Positions 1-5,044 of a stretch of DNA of 9,571 nt are shown here, piece after piece. The notes beneath the pieces were generated by a model. That model was not told where the DNA came from. It saw only the letters and a program-made list of their open reading frames with translations, and made no database searches. The stretch is from Phycisphaerales bacterium. Its GTDB lineage: Bacteria; Planctomycetota; Phycisphaerae; Phycisphaerales; UBA1924. The translations under genes were made by a program, and so were the position numbers. Position 1 is the stretch's first letter; every line of letters starts with the position of its first letter. The stretch lies in contig JAUXUZ010000522.1 of NCBI GenBank assembly GCA_030680655.1, positions 1 to 9,571 on the forward strand, read 5' to 3'.

Positions 1-136
1 GCGCATACACCACACCGGCCACCCACGCGATACCAAACCCAATCGCCAGCAGCAACGCCAGCCCGAGCCAGTCCGCATCCGCTATACGCAGATTGATCGC
101 CAGCGGGCGCGGCAGCAGGTTGATGGCCACGCTCAC
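1..136 (-). CDS. Small membrane-anchored protein of unknown family, N-terminal part only
   Basis: I do not recognise this gene. On the minus strand a GTG codon at 136-134 overlaps the TGA of the upstream protease gene as GTGA. The frame then stays open for 45 codons to the window edge. The visible protein starts MSVAINLLPRPLAINLRI and continues with a hydrophobic stretch at about residues 23-44, rich in Leu, Ala, Gly and Val with no charge. This is probably one transmembrane helix or the start of several. A second GTG two codons later (130) is an alternative start. The 4-base overlap is typical of translationally coupled genes, so it is probably co-transcribed with the protease gene. The rest of the protein lies outside the window, so no function is offered. 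That it is a gene at all rests on the overlap, the open frame and the hydrophobic segment. Confidence 0.55.
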   Translation of the reverse strand, partial: MSVAINLLPRPLAINLRIADADWLGLALLLAIGFGIAWVAGVVYA

Positions 137-2298
137 CGCCACAGAAGGTTCGCCAGATCGTTGTACGTCGTCATCAGGAACACCGCGCCGATCAGCGCGA
201 TGCCGATCAGCGCGGCAACGTTCTGCACCGCCGCGCTCACGGGCCTCCCCGTGAACTGCTCCCACAGCAGGAAGCAGAAGTGCCCGCCGTCAACGATCGG
301 CAGCGGCAGGAAGTTCACCACCGCCAGGTTCACGCTCACCGCCGCCATGAAGAACAGCAGCCAGATCGTCCCCTTGCCTGCCAGCTTCGTGCCAACATCC
401 GCGATGCCGATGGGGCCCTTGAGGTGCTCGACCTTCACTGTCCCCTGGAACAGCCGCGCAAACGTCAGGTACGTCGTCAGCACCATCTTCTTCGTCTCAT
501 CCAAGCCCTTGGCGATCGCCGGGAAGACGCCGCCCCGCTGGATCACCACCTCAGATGTCAGGAAGAAGTCGCGCGGGATCGGGCTCTCCCAGCCGAGCGC
601 GGCGACCGCCGCCGCGTCCTGCGCCCCAAGGTGCAGCACCACCGCCCGCGTCGCCCCTTCGGCCTCTGGAGAGTCGGGCCCGGGCGGGGCAACCGTCAGG
701 TGGATGTCGTTGAGCCCGGCCGCAATCAGGGCCTGCATCTCCGTGCGCACATCCAGCAGCGTCGGCGTCGCGCGCCCGCCCACGCGGAGGATGCGGCTGC
801 CCGGCGTGACCTCCGCACTGGTGGCCGCGAACGGAACCGCCGCATCACGCACCTTGCCCGGCCCGATGTTCCCGCCCGTATCGGCCTCGGTCACCTTCCC
901 GCGCGGGAAGCGCGTGACGATCGAGCTGGTGCGCGCCGTCGTCGCGAGTTCGATGCCGATCCGCCCCTGCGTGATCGCAACCTCGTCCTTCAAGTCAACG
1001 ATCTGGCCGTCGCGCAGCACGCTCACGCGGATCGACGCCCGGCCCGGCGCGCCGATCTGCCGCAGCCCATCGTCGATGCTCGGCCACTGCACATCACCCA
1101 ATCGCGCGAAGATGTCCCCCGCGCGGATGCCCCCCTTCTCGGCGTTGCTCCCCGGCGCAACGGCCTTGGCCACCATCACGGGCGTGAGGCCGGCCAGGTG
1201 CTCGGTCGCGTTGGTCGCCCCGCCCTCGCGTTCAACCACCGCCCGCTGAAACTCCGCCGCCGGCGTAACCGTCCGCTCAACCGCGGCCCCCTTCGCCCCG
1301 CCATTGGTCGGTTGCCAGTACGTCACAAACGGCTGCCCGCCGCTGCGCTTGGCGCTACGGCTGAGCGATGCGAAGTCCAGCTCCTCGCCGGCCTTGTCCA
1401 CCAGCTTCATCCCCGGCTCAACACCCGGCGCACCGAGTGTGGTGAGCCGCTCGGTGAGGCGCTCGCGGTCCTTCTCCGTCGCGCCATCCACCAGCGTCCC
1501 CGAGAACGCCGGCCACACGCCGATCGCCAGCATGCCGCTAGACGGTTCAACCTTCGGCCTGGTGATGAACGTGATCGGCTCGGCGTACCCCTCGCGCCGC
1601 ACGGCCACGGAAACCGGGCGGTCCTTGCGGCTCATCGCCACCGCAAGGCTGATGTCCTTGAACGCCTCGATCTCGTCGTCGCCCACCGACACCACCGTGT
1701 CGCCCACCATCAGCCCCGTGAGCATCTCGCTCCCCACACTCGCCGTCGCGAGCGCTGCCGGCGAGCCCGGCACCACGTTACCGATCCGCGGCGACTCGGT
1801 CTTGAGCCCGATCGAAAAGACGATCACAAAGAGGATCGCCGCGGTGACGATGTTCATCACCACACCCGCGCTGATGACCACCATCCGCTTGTAGACCGGC
1901 GCCCGGTTGAAGCTGTCGGTCTCCTGGCTGGTGGCGCTGGGGTCGCTGTCATCCTGCCCCAGCATCTTCACGTACCCACCCAGCGGCAGCACGTTCAGCC
2001 GGTATTCCGTCGGGCTGAGGCTGAACGCCTCGGCCCCCCGGAACCCAACCCCGGCGCTCTGCTCGAGCTTTCGGTGCGCGTTGAGCAGCCGCTGATACTC
2101 CCGCTCGCTGCTCCCCCGCCGCACCCCCATCCCCTTGCGGTAACTCACCACCGCCGGGCCGAACCCCAGCGCAAACGCCAGCACGCGGATGCCCGCCCAC
2201 CGCGCCGCGACAAAGTGTCCAAGCTCATGCAGAAAGATGATCAGGCTGAAGCCGATCACAACGAGCGCAAGATCGCCTGTGGTAGTCAAGAAACCCAT
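133..2298 (-). CDS. rseP: Site-2 zinc metalloprotease of the RseP family, long form with extra PDZ-like repeats
   Basis: This is an intramembrane protease. In other bacteria the family cleaves anti-sigma factors and leftover signal peptides within the inner membrane. The 721-residue protein shows HELGH at 24-28 in the first membrane helix (zinc ligands and catalytic Glu). GGYVKM is at 107-112, and NFLPLPIVDGG at 662-672 supplies the third zinc ligand, Asp670. Membrane segments lie at about 10-30, 138-164, 643-668 and 692-712. E. coli RseP has about 450 residues and two PDZ domains. Here the periplasmic part spans about 165-600 and contains four PDZ-like modules. About 40 extra, partly helical residues (55-95) precede the GGYVKM region. 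The ATG at 2298 is preferred over in-frame ATGs at 2325 and 2340. It has AGGGGA (2303-2308) 4 bases upstream, and the protein then begins just before the first membrane helix. The usual neighbour dxr is not upstream; a divergent gene is. The family assignment is very secure, its cellular substrate unknown. Confidence 0.95.
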   Translation of the reverse strand: MGFLTTTGDLALVVIGFSLIIFLHELGHFVAARWAGIRVLAFALGFGPAVVSYRKGMGVRRGSSEREYQRLLNAHRKLEQSAGVGFRGAEAFSLSPTEYRLNVLPLGGYVKMLGQDDSDPSATSQETDSFNRAPVYKRMVVISAGVVMNIVTAAILFVIVFSIGLKTESPRIGNVVPGSPAALATASVGSEMLTGLMVGDTVVSVGDDEIEAFKDISLAVAMSRKDRPVSVAVRREGYAEPITFITRPKVEPSSGMLAIGVWPAFSGTLVDGATEKDRERLTERLTTLGAPGVEPGMKLVDKAGEELDFASLSRSAKRSGGQPFVTYWQPTNGGAKGAAVERTVTPAAEFQRAVVEREGGATNATEHLAGLTPVMVAKAVAPGSNAEKGGIRAGDIFARLGDVQWPSIDDGLRQIGAPGRASIRVSVLRDGQIVDLKDEVAITQGRIGIELATTARTSSIVTRFPRGKVTEADTGGNIGPGKVRDAAVPFAATSAEVTPGSRILRVGGRATPTLLDVRTEMQALIAAGLNDIHLTVAPPGPDSPEAEGATRAVVLHLGAQDAAAVAALGWESPIPRDFFLTSEVVIQRGGVFPAIAKGLDETKKMVLTTYLTFARLFQGTVKVEHLKGPIGIADVGTKLAGKGTIWLLFFMAAVSVNLAVVNFLPLPIVDGGHFCFLLWEQFTGRPVSAAVQNVAALIGIALIGAVFLMTTYNDLANLLWR

Positions 2299-2302
2299 GG
2301 AG

Positions 2303-2308
2303 TCCCCT
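2303..2308 (-). promoter_or_regulatory. Shine-Dalgarno of the RseP-family gene, decides the start
   Basis: The minus strand reads AGGGGA, 4 bases before the ATG at 2298. The two in-frame ATGs further upstream have no comparably spaced site: the one at 2325 has GAGGG directly against it. This supports the 2298 start. Confidence 0.6.
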
Positions 2309-2316
2309 ATCGGTAG

Positions 2317-2322
2317 ATCGTA
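2317..2322 (-). promoter_or_regulatory. Possible -10 element for the RseP-family gene
   Basis: TACGAT on the minus strand matches TATAAT at 4 of 6 positions, including the key T, A and final T. It lies 18 bases before the ATG at 2298, leaving room for a short leader containing the Shine-Dalgarno. No good -35 box is seen at the usual spacing, so this is a weak call. Confidence 0.3.
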
Positions 2323-2354
2323 CATCCCTCGCACACCCAAGGGTTCGCCTCTTC

Positions 2355-2360
2355 TACCCT
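2355..2360 (+). promoter_or_regulatory. Possible -10 element for a leaderless transcript
   Basis: TACCCT fits TAnnnT and ends 6 bases before the ATG at 2367. That distance would place the transcription start at or next to the start codon. No Shine-Dalgarno is present for this gene. The same hexamer class occurs at the same distance before the GTG at 8491. Confidence 0.3.
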
Positions 2361-2366
2361 CCCCCC

Positions 2367-3029
2367 ATGACCCCCAGCCCCGCCCAAGTCGTCGCCTTCT
2401 GGTCCTGGTTCCGCGAGAACAAGCGCGCCATGGACACCCTCGACGACCCCGACGAGCCCTTCTGGGATGTCGCCCTGGCCGAACTGGCCAAGGTCCACCG
2501 CGACTTGAAGTTCGCCCTCTCCTCGCTCGAGGGCGACGCCCGCGGCGACCGCGAGTTTGTCCTCACCGCTTCATGTGACACTGACCTCTTCCAGACCGTT
2601 GACACCGTGATCGCCGCCGCCCCGCGCCTCTCCGGCTGGCAGTGGGTCCCGCTCAAGCCCCCCATGGGCTTCGACTTCATCTCCGAGTTCGAGGACCTCA
2701 CCCTCAACCCCGCCGAGATGTGGTTCTTCCCGATGCGCGACACGGCCCGCCCGCGCTCGCTCGGCCTGCGCATCGCCGTTCCCGGCTTTACAAAGCGCCG
2801 AGCAGACCAGTACTTCGACGCCGTCGCGATCGTCCTGGAGACCGGCCTAGGTGAGCGTGCCGCCGCCAACGACCTTGAGCACATGGAAGTCGTCCCGCTC
2901 CCTGAAAACCTCAAGGCCGAGGGGTTCGCACCCCTGACCGAACTCCCCGACTACCTCGCCTGGAACCGCGCCAACCGCCTCCCCGTCCGCGGCTGGAGCG
3001 GCATCGCCGAATGGAGAACCGGCCGCTAG
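2367..3029 (+). CDS. Conserved protein of unknown function, probably cytoplasmic
   Basis: I cannot give this 220-residue protein a function. It has no signal peptide, membrane segment or catalytic motif that I know. Recognisable blocks are FWSWFRENK (11-19), a charged helical segment (22-50), a beta-rich region EFVLTAS (63-69), SGWQWVPLKPPMGFDF (89-104) and LNPAEMWFFP (113-122). From memory these resemble stand-alone hypothetical proteins in several bacterial phyla that begin with an F/W-x-WF motif and contain a GW-x-x-x-x-x-KPP motif. That resemblance has not been checked. The ATG at 2367 has no purine-rich ribosome binding site, because the upstream bases are all pyrimidines. A TACCCT hexamer ends 6 bases before it, so the transcript may be leaderless. 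The gene is divergent from the protease gene (68-bp gap) and 36 bp upstream of thpR, with which it may be co-transcribed. Codon usage matches its neighbours. It is confident as a gene, unknown in role. Confidence 0.85.
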   Translation: MTPSPAQVVAFWSWFRENKRAMDTLDDPDEPFWDVALAELAKVHRDLKFALSSLEGDARGDREFVLTASCDTDLFQTVDTVIAAAPRLSGWQWVPLKPPMGFDFISEFEDLTLNPAEMWFFPMRDTARPRSLGLRIAVPGFTKRRADQYFDAVAIVLETGLGERAAANDLEHMEVVPLPENLKAEGFAPLTELPDYLAWNRANRLPVRGWSGIAEWRTGR

Positions 3030-3065
3030 CTCCGTCCCTCCAGCGCTGCCAGACTCATACCCGCC

Positions 3066-3626
3066 GTGCACACACCCCTCCGGCTCTTCGTCGCTCTCAC
3101 ACCCGACCCAGCCGCGGCAGCGGCGATGGCCGCGGGCGCGGCCGTACTCACCGAGCGCCTCCCGCCGCACCGGCTCATCCCCGCCGAGCAATTGCACCTG
3201 ACGCTGGCGTTCATCGGCGACACCCGCCCCAAGGAAGTCCGCGGCATCAAAGAGTCGGTCGACCGCTCGTGCGCGGGCCTCCGCCCCTTCACACTCACCG
3301 CCCAGCGCATCATCACCATCCCCACACCCGATGATGGCGGCCCGCCGCGCCTCATCGCCGCCGCGACCGACGCCCCGCCGACGCTGCTGGAGATCCAGCG
3401 CCGCCTCGCCCAGCGCCTCACCAAGCCCAAGAAGAACGGCCGCCGCCCCCGCTTCCTCCCCCACCTCACCCTCGCCCGTTATCAGCACGGCGAAACCAGC
3501 GAAGCGATTGACCAGCCGCTCACCCACCCCGCGCAGTGGCAAGTCACCGGGTGCACGCTCTACGCATCGGTCCTGACCGCGGCCGGCTCGGTCTACAACG
3601 AAGTGCACCGGGCCACGCTGGCGTAG
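3066..3626 (+). CDS. thpR: RNA 2',3'-cyclic phosphodiesterase (2H phosphoesterase, ThpR/LigT family)
   Basis: The family opens 2',3'-cyclic phosphate ends of RNA and was first described as a 2'-5' RNA ligase; it acts in the cytoplasm. The two hallmark HxTx motifs are intact, HLTL at residues 44-47 and HLTL at 133-136. Each is followed by the expected beta strand (AFIGDT, ARYQ). The N-terminal LRLFVALTPDP matches the family's first strand, and PTPDDGGPPRLIAA (87-100) fits the central region. At 186 residues the length is normal for the family. The start is a GTG at 3066, which puts the first strand at residues 5-11; I see no better ATG upstream and no clear Shine-Dalgarno. It lies 36 bp after the conserved unknown gene on the same strand and may share its transcript. 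Its physiological RNA substrate cannot be read from the sequence. Confidence 0.93.
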   Translation: MHTPLRLFVALTPDPAAAAAMAAGAAVLTERLPPHRLIPAEQLHLTLAFIGDTRPKEVRGIKESVDRSCAGLRPFTLTAQRIITIPTPDDGGPPRLIAAATDAPPTLLEIQRRLAQRLTKPKKNGRRPRFLPHLTLARYQHGETSEAIDQPLTHPAQWQVTGCTLYASVLTAAGSVYNEVHRATLA

Positions 3627-3639
3627 CCCCGCACTCCCC

Positions 3640-3720
3640 GGCCTTCACGAGCCCCGACCGTTAGGGAGCGGGTCTCTGTGCAACAGGTCAAGGCGCCTAA
3701 CGCGCTCTCGTGACCCGGCC
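3640..3720. repeat. REP-like intergenic inverted repeat
   Basis: This two-armed imperfect palindrome lies just after the thpR stop. The left arm carries GGCC (3640-3643), TCACGAG (3645-3651) and CGTTAG (3659-3664). The right arm carries the reverse complements in mirrored order: CTAACG (3697-3702), CTCGTGA (3707-3713) and GGCC (3717-3720). Spacing between matched blocks differs slightly between arms. From memory, short elements with a TCACGAG...GTTAG core are common in intergenic DNA of planctomycetes. This copy appears to be such an element, possibly also acting as a structured 3' end for the thpR transcript. Only one copy is in the window, so repetitiveness is inferred. Confidence 0.5.
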
Positions 3721-3756
3721 CTTGGGCATCAACCACACCCACGTGTAGCACCTGAT

Positions 3757-3803
3757 CCGACAAAGCACGCGGGCGCACCCGCTGGTGCGCCCGCGTGCGT
3801 CGG
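3757..3803 (-). terminator. Strong hairpin terminator of the lipoprotein gene
   Basis: A perfect 15-bp stem pairs 3765-3779 with 3784-3798 around the loop CGCT. It is extended by 5 more pairs (3757-3761 with 3799-3803) beyond an AAA bulge at 3762-3764. Read on the minus strand, the 15-bp stem is followed directly by TTT. It begins 9 bases after the TAA of the lipoprotein gene (stop codon at 3814-3812). The U-tract is short, but the very GC-rich stem fits an intrinsic terminator. It may also stop plus-strand transcripts coming from thpR. Confidence 0.65.
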
Positions 3804-3811
3804 AAATCAGA

Positions 3812-4198
3812 TTACTTTACGGAGCGGACGTGCACGTCCACTGCTTCCGTCTGCTGCGGATTGCCGTCAAGTTCCAGAGTGGCCTTGACGGTGTAGGTGC
3901 CGGTCTCATCGAAGCGGACGCGCGCCACGCGGCCGCCATCGTCGGTGGTCAGCTTGCCGCCGGTTGCCGTCCACTTCACCTTGGCGTCGCGCCCATACGT
4001 GTTCGCCGTGTTGGCAATAAACGTCGCCGTGTCGCCAACCAGCAGGTCGCGGCTGGGAGCGGTCACGGAGATCGAGGCCCTCTGGGCCGAGTTCGCCTCG
4101 GTGCGGCTGTTGGAGCCGCCCTGATTGCAGCCCGCCAGCGCTGCAATCCCAAACGCCGCAACAGTGCCCAGCACGCTCATGGTCTTCAGAGTCTTCAT
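3812..4198 (-). CDS. Small lipoprotein with an Ig-like beta-sandwich domain
   Basis: This 128-residue protein is exported and lipid-anchored. It starts MKTLKT, has a hydrophobic core at about 8-22, and a lipobox LAGC with Cys24 as the lipidated residue. After a Ser/Asn/Gly-rich linker (25-38), residues about 41-128 look like one immunoglobulin-like or PKD-like domain: alternating strands such as ASISVTA, VKWTATGGKL, ARVRFDETGTYTVKATLEL and VDVHV. The GTYTVKAT signature is typical of PKD/Ig-like folds, which usually mediate binding rather than catalysis. The start at 4198 is well supported, with AGGAGA (4204-4209) 5 bases upstream. Upstream codons in the same frame do not look like protein. 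The gene stands alone: thpR converges on it and the upstream gap is long. A hairpin sits in its leader and a strong terminator follows it. No ligand can be named. Confidence 0.85.
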   Translation of the reverse strand: MKTLKTMSVLGTVAAFGIAALAGCNQGGSNSRTEANSAQRASISVTAPSRDLLVGDTATFIANTANTYGRDAKVKWTATGGKLTTDDGGRVARVRFDETGTYTVKATLELDGNPQQTEAVDVHVRSVK

Positions 4199-4203
4199 AC
4201 AAT

Positions 4204-4209
4204 TCTCCT
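4204..4209 (-). promoter_or_regulatory. Strong Shine-Dalgarno of the lipoprotein gene
   Basis: AGGAGA on the minus strand, 5 bases before the ATG at 4198, is the best ribosome binding site in the window. It fixes the start of the lipoprotein gene and rules out the longer in-frame reading from 4453. Confidence 0.75.
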
Positions 4210-4216
4210 GATCTGC

Positions 4217-4236
4217 GGGGCGCGTTGATGCGCCCC
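4217..4236 (-). promoter_or_regulatory. Hairpin in the leader of the lipoprotein mRNA
   Basis: A 7-bp perfect stem, GGGGCGC with GCGCCCC, and a 6-base loop lie 7 bases upstream of the AGGAGA ribosome binding site on the minus strand. Stable stems at this position can protect mRNA 5' ends or act as protein or thermosensor sites. Neither role can be told from the sequence. Confidence 0.4.
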
Positions 4237-4807
4237 AGGTGCGAAAAACAAGCCAAACGATCTGCAATATCTGTTCAGGTCGGGACCTCGACGATCCAGG
4301 CAACCATGGGTTCTGCCACCTTGAGCGGCCCAAGACCCAGGACCCCAGAAGAACACCGCCGCGAACAACATCACCCCACCCCCCCACCCCCGCACCGCAC
4401 CTGCACCGCTCACATCGCCGGGCCGATGATCCCAGTTGCCCTGCGGCAACCACCTCGCTCGGGCCGCGGCGGAGCGGACCGAGCAGGTGACACAGAGAGC
4501 ATTGGGCCTGATCGGGGCGTCCGCTACGCGAACATTTCCCCTATCGACATCATGGTCTTGACTCGTGCCCAGGCGGAGTGGCATCAACCCGAGGCCTTGC
4601 TCCGACGTGCTACTGACCGAAGGGGGCGGTGACAAAGGACGCGATGGTGGTCCGAGCGTTCGTTAACGACCGTCAACGCGGCGCTCGTCGGTTAGTGCGA
4701 GGGGTGTCGGCTGCGGCGGGTGACCCCACCAACCCATCGGTCTGAACTCGGGTGCCAAAGGCAACGGCTTGGCGTTGCTCGTGTGCGTCGATCGAGCACG
4801 CTAGCCG

Positions 4808-4835
4808 ATGGTCAAGCCCAGTGCGGCTTGACCAT
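4808..4835. repeat. Perfect 11-bp inverted repeat
   Basis: ATGGTCAAGCC (4808-4818) and its exact reverse complement GGCTTGACCAT (4825-4835) flank the 6-base loop CAGTGC. There is no U-tract on either strand, so it is not a classical terminator. It could be the last stem of a structured RNA or a binding site for a dimeric regulator. It lies 209 bp before the glucosidase start. Confidence 0.5.
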
Positions 4836-4921
4836 ATCACCCGGCGCCGCGGACTTCGCCCCGCCACCCGCCTCTGGCCTGAACAGCTGCCCAAGACAAC
4901 CACCAACTAGACGCATGAACT

Positions 4922-4954
4922 CCGGCTCCGGATGCGGTTCACCGCACGCGCCGG
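4922..4954 (+). promoter_or_regulatory. Hairpin upstream of the glucosidase gene
   Basis: An inner stem TGCGGT (4933-4938) with ACCGCA (4941-4946) is enclosed by an outer stem CCGGC (4922-4926) with GCCGG (4950-4954). Unpaired bases lie between the two on both sides. It sits just before a possible promoter (4960-4989), so it could be an operator or the 3' end of an upstream transcript. Confidence 0.3.
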
Positions 4955-4959
4955 GAAGA

Positions 4960-4989
4960 ATGAAACGGCTCGTGAGCATCGCTTACACT
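4960..4989 (+). promoter_or_regulatory. Possible promoter of the glucosidase gene
   Basis: ATGAAA (4960-4965) and TACACT (4984-4989) match the -35 and -10 consensus at 4 of 6 bases each, with an 18-base spacer. This would give a leader of roughly 45-50 bases before the ATG at 5045. It is the most promoter-like pair in the gap, but the match is only moderate. Confidence 0.3.
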
Positions 4990-5044
4990 CCCCCCGGCCT
5001 TCCTCGCCCCGCCCCTGCCCCCCACTCCGTCTGGAGCCACCCCG

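Larger units (their letters stand above)
4199..5044. other. 846-bp non-coding stretch rich in hairpins
   Basis: No convincing gene is seen here. The frames that stay open (for example 4225-4632 plus and 4195-4635 minus) lack ribosome binding sites, recognisable motifs and the third-position G/C bias of the neighbours. Local structure is plentiful. There is the lipoprotein leader hairpin (4217-4236), a C-run tract (4374-4391) and hairpins at 4435-4450 (GTTGCC stem) and 4451-4489 (CACC plus GCTCGG stem). Three consecutive hairpins follow at 4754-4773, 4772-4801 and 4808-4835, with a last one at 4922-4954 in front of the glucosidase gene. No tRNA, RNase P RNA, tmRNA or signal recognition particle RNA signature was recognised. 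Confidence 0.6.

Noticed and set aside
280..2316. 678-codon plus-strand open frame opposite the protease gene
   Set aside because: It is antisense to a gene with clear catalytic motifs. Its product is a low-complexity Arg/His/Pro/Ala-rich sequence of the sort produced by reading GC-rich genes backwards, and no ribosome binding site is present.
2847..3608. 253-codon minus-strand open frame across the unknown gene and thpR
   Set aside because: It is antisense to two well-supported genes, with the same backward-reading composition and no motif.
4558..4563. TTGACT as a possible -35 box
   Set aside because: No acceptable -10 hexamer occurs 16-18 bases downstream, and no gene follows closely.
4225..4632. 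135-codon plus-strand open frame in the long gap
   Set aside because: No ribosome binding site, no motif, and it lacks the strong G/C third-position preference of real genes here. It starts inside the lipoprotein leader hairpin.
4195..4635. 146-codon minus-strand open frame upstream of the lipoprotein gene
   Set aside because: No Shine-Dalgarno and no recognisable domain. It overlaps the strong lipoprotein start region out of frame and runs through the G-quadruplex tract.
4199..5044. tRNA, RNase P RNA, tmRNA or SRP RNA in the gap
   Set aside because: No T-loop, anticodon arm or conserved core motif of these RNAs was found on either strand.
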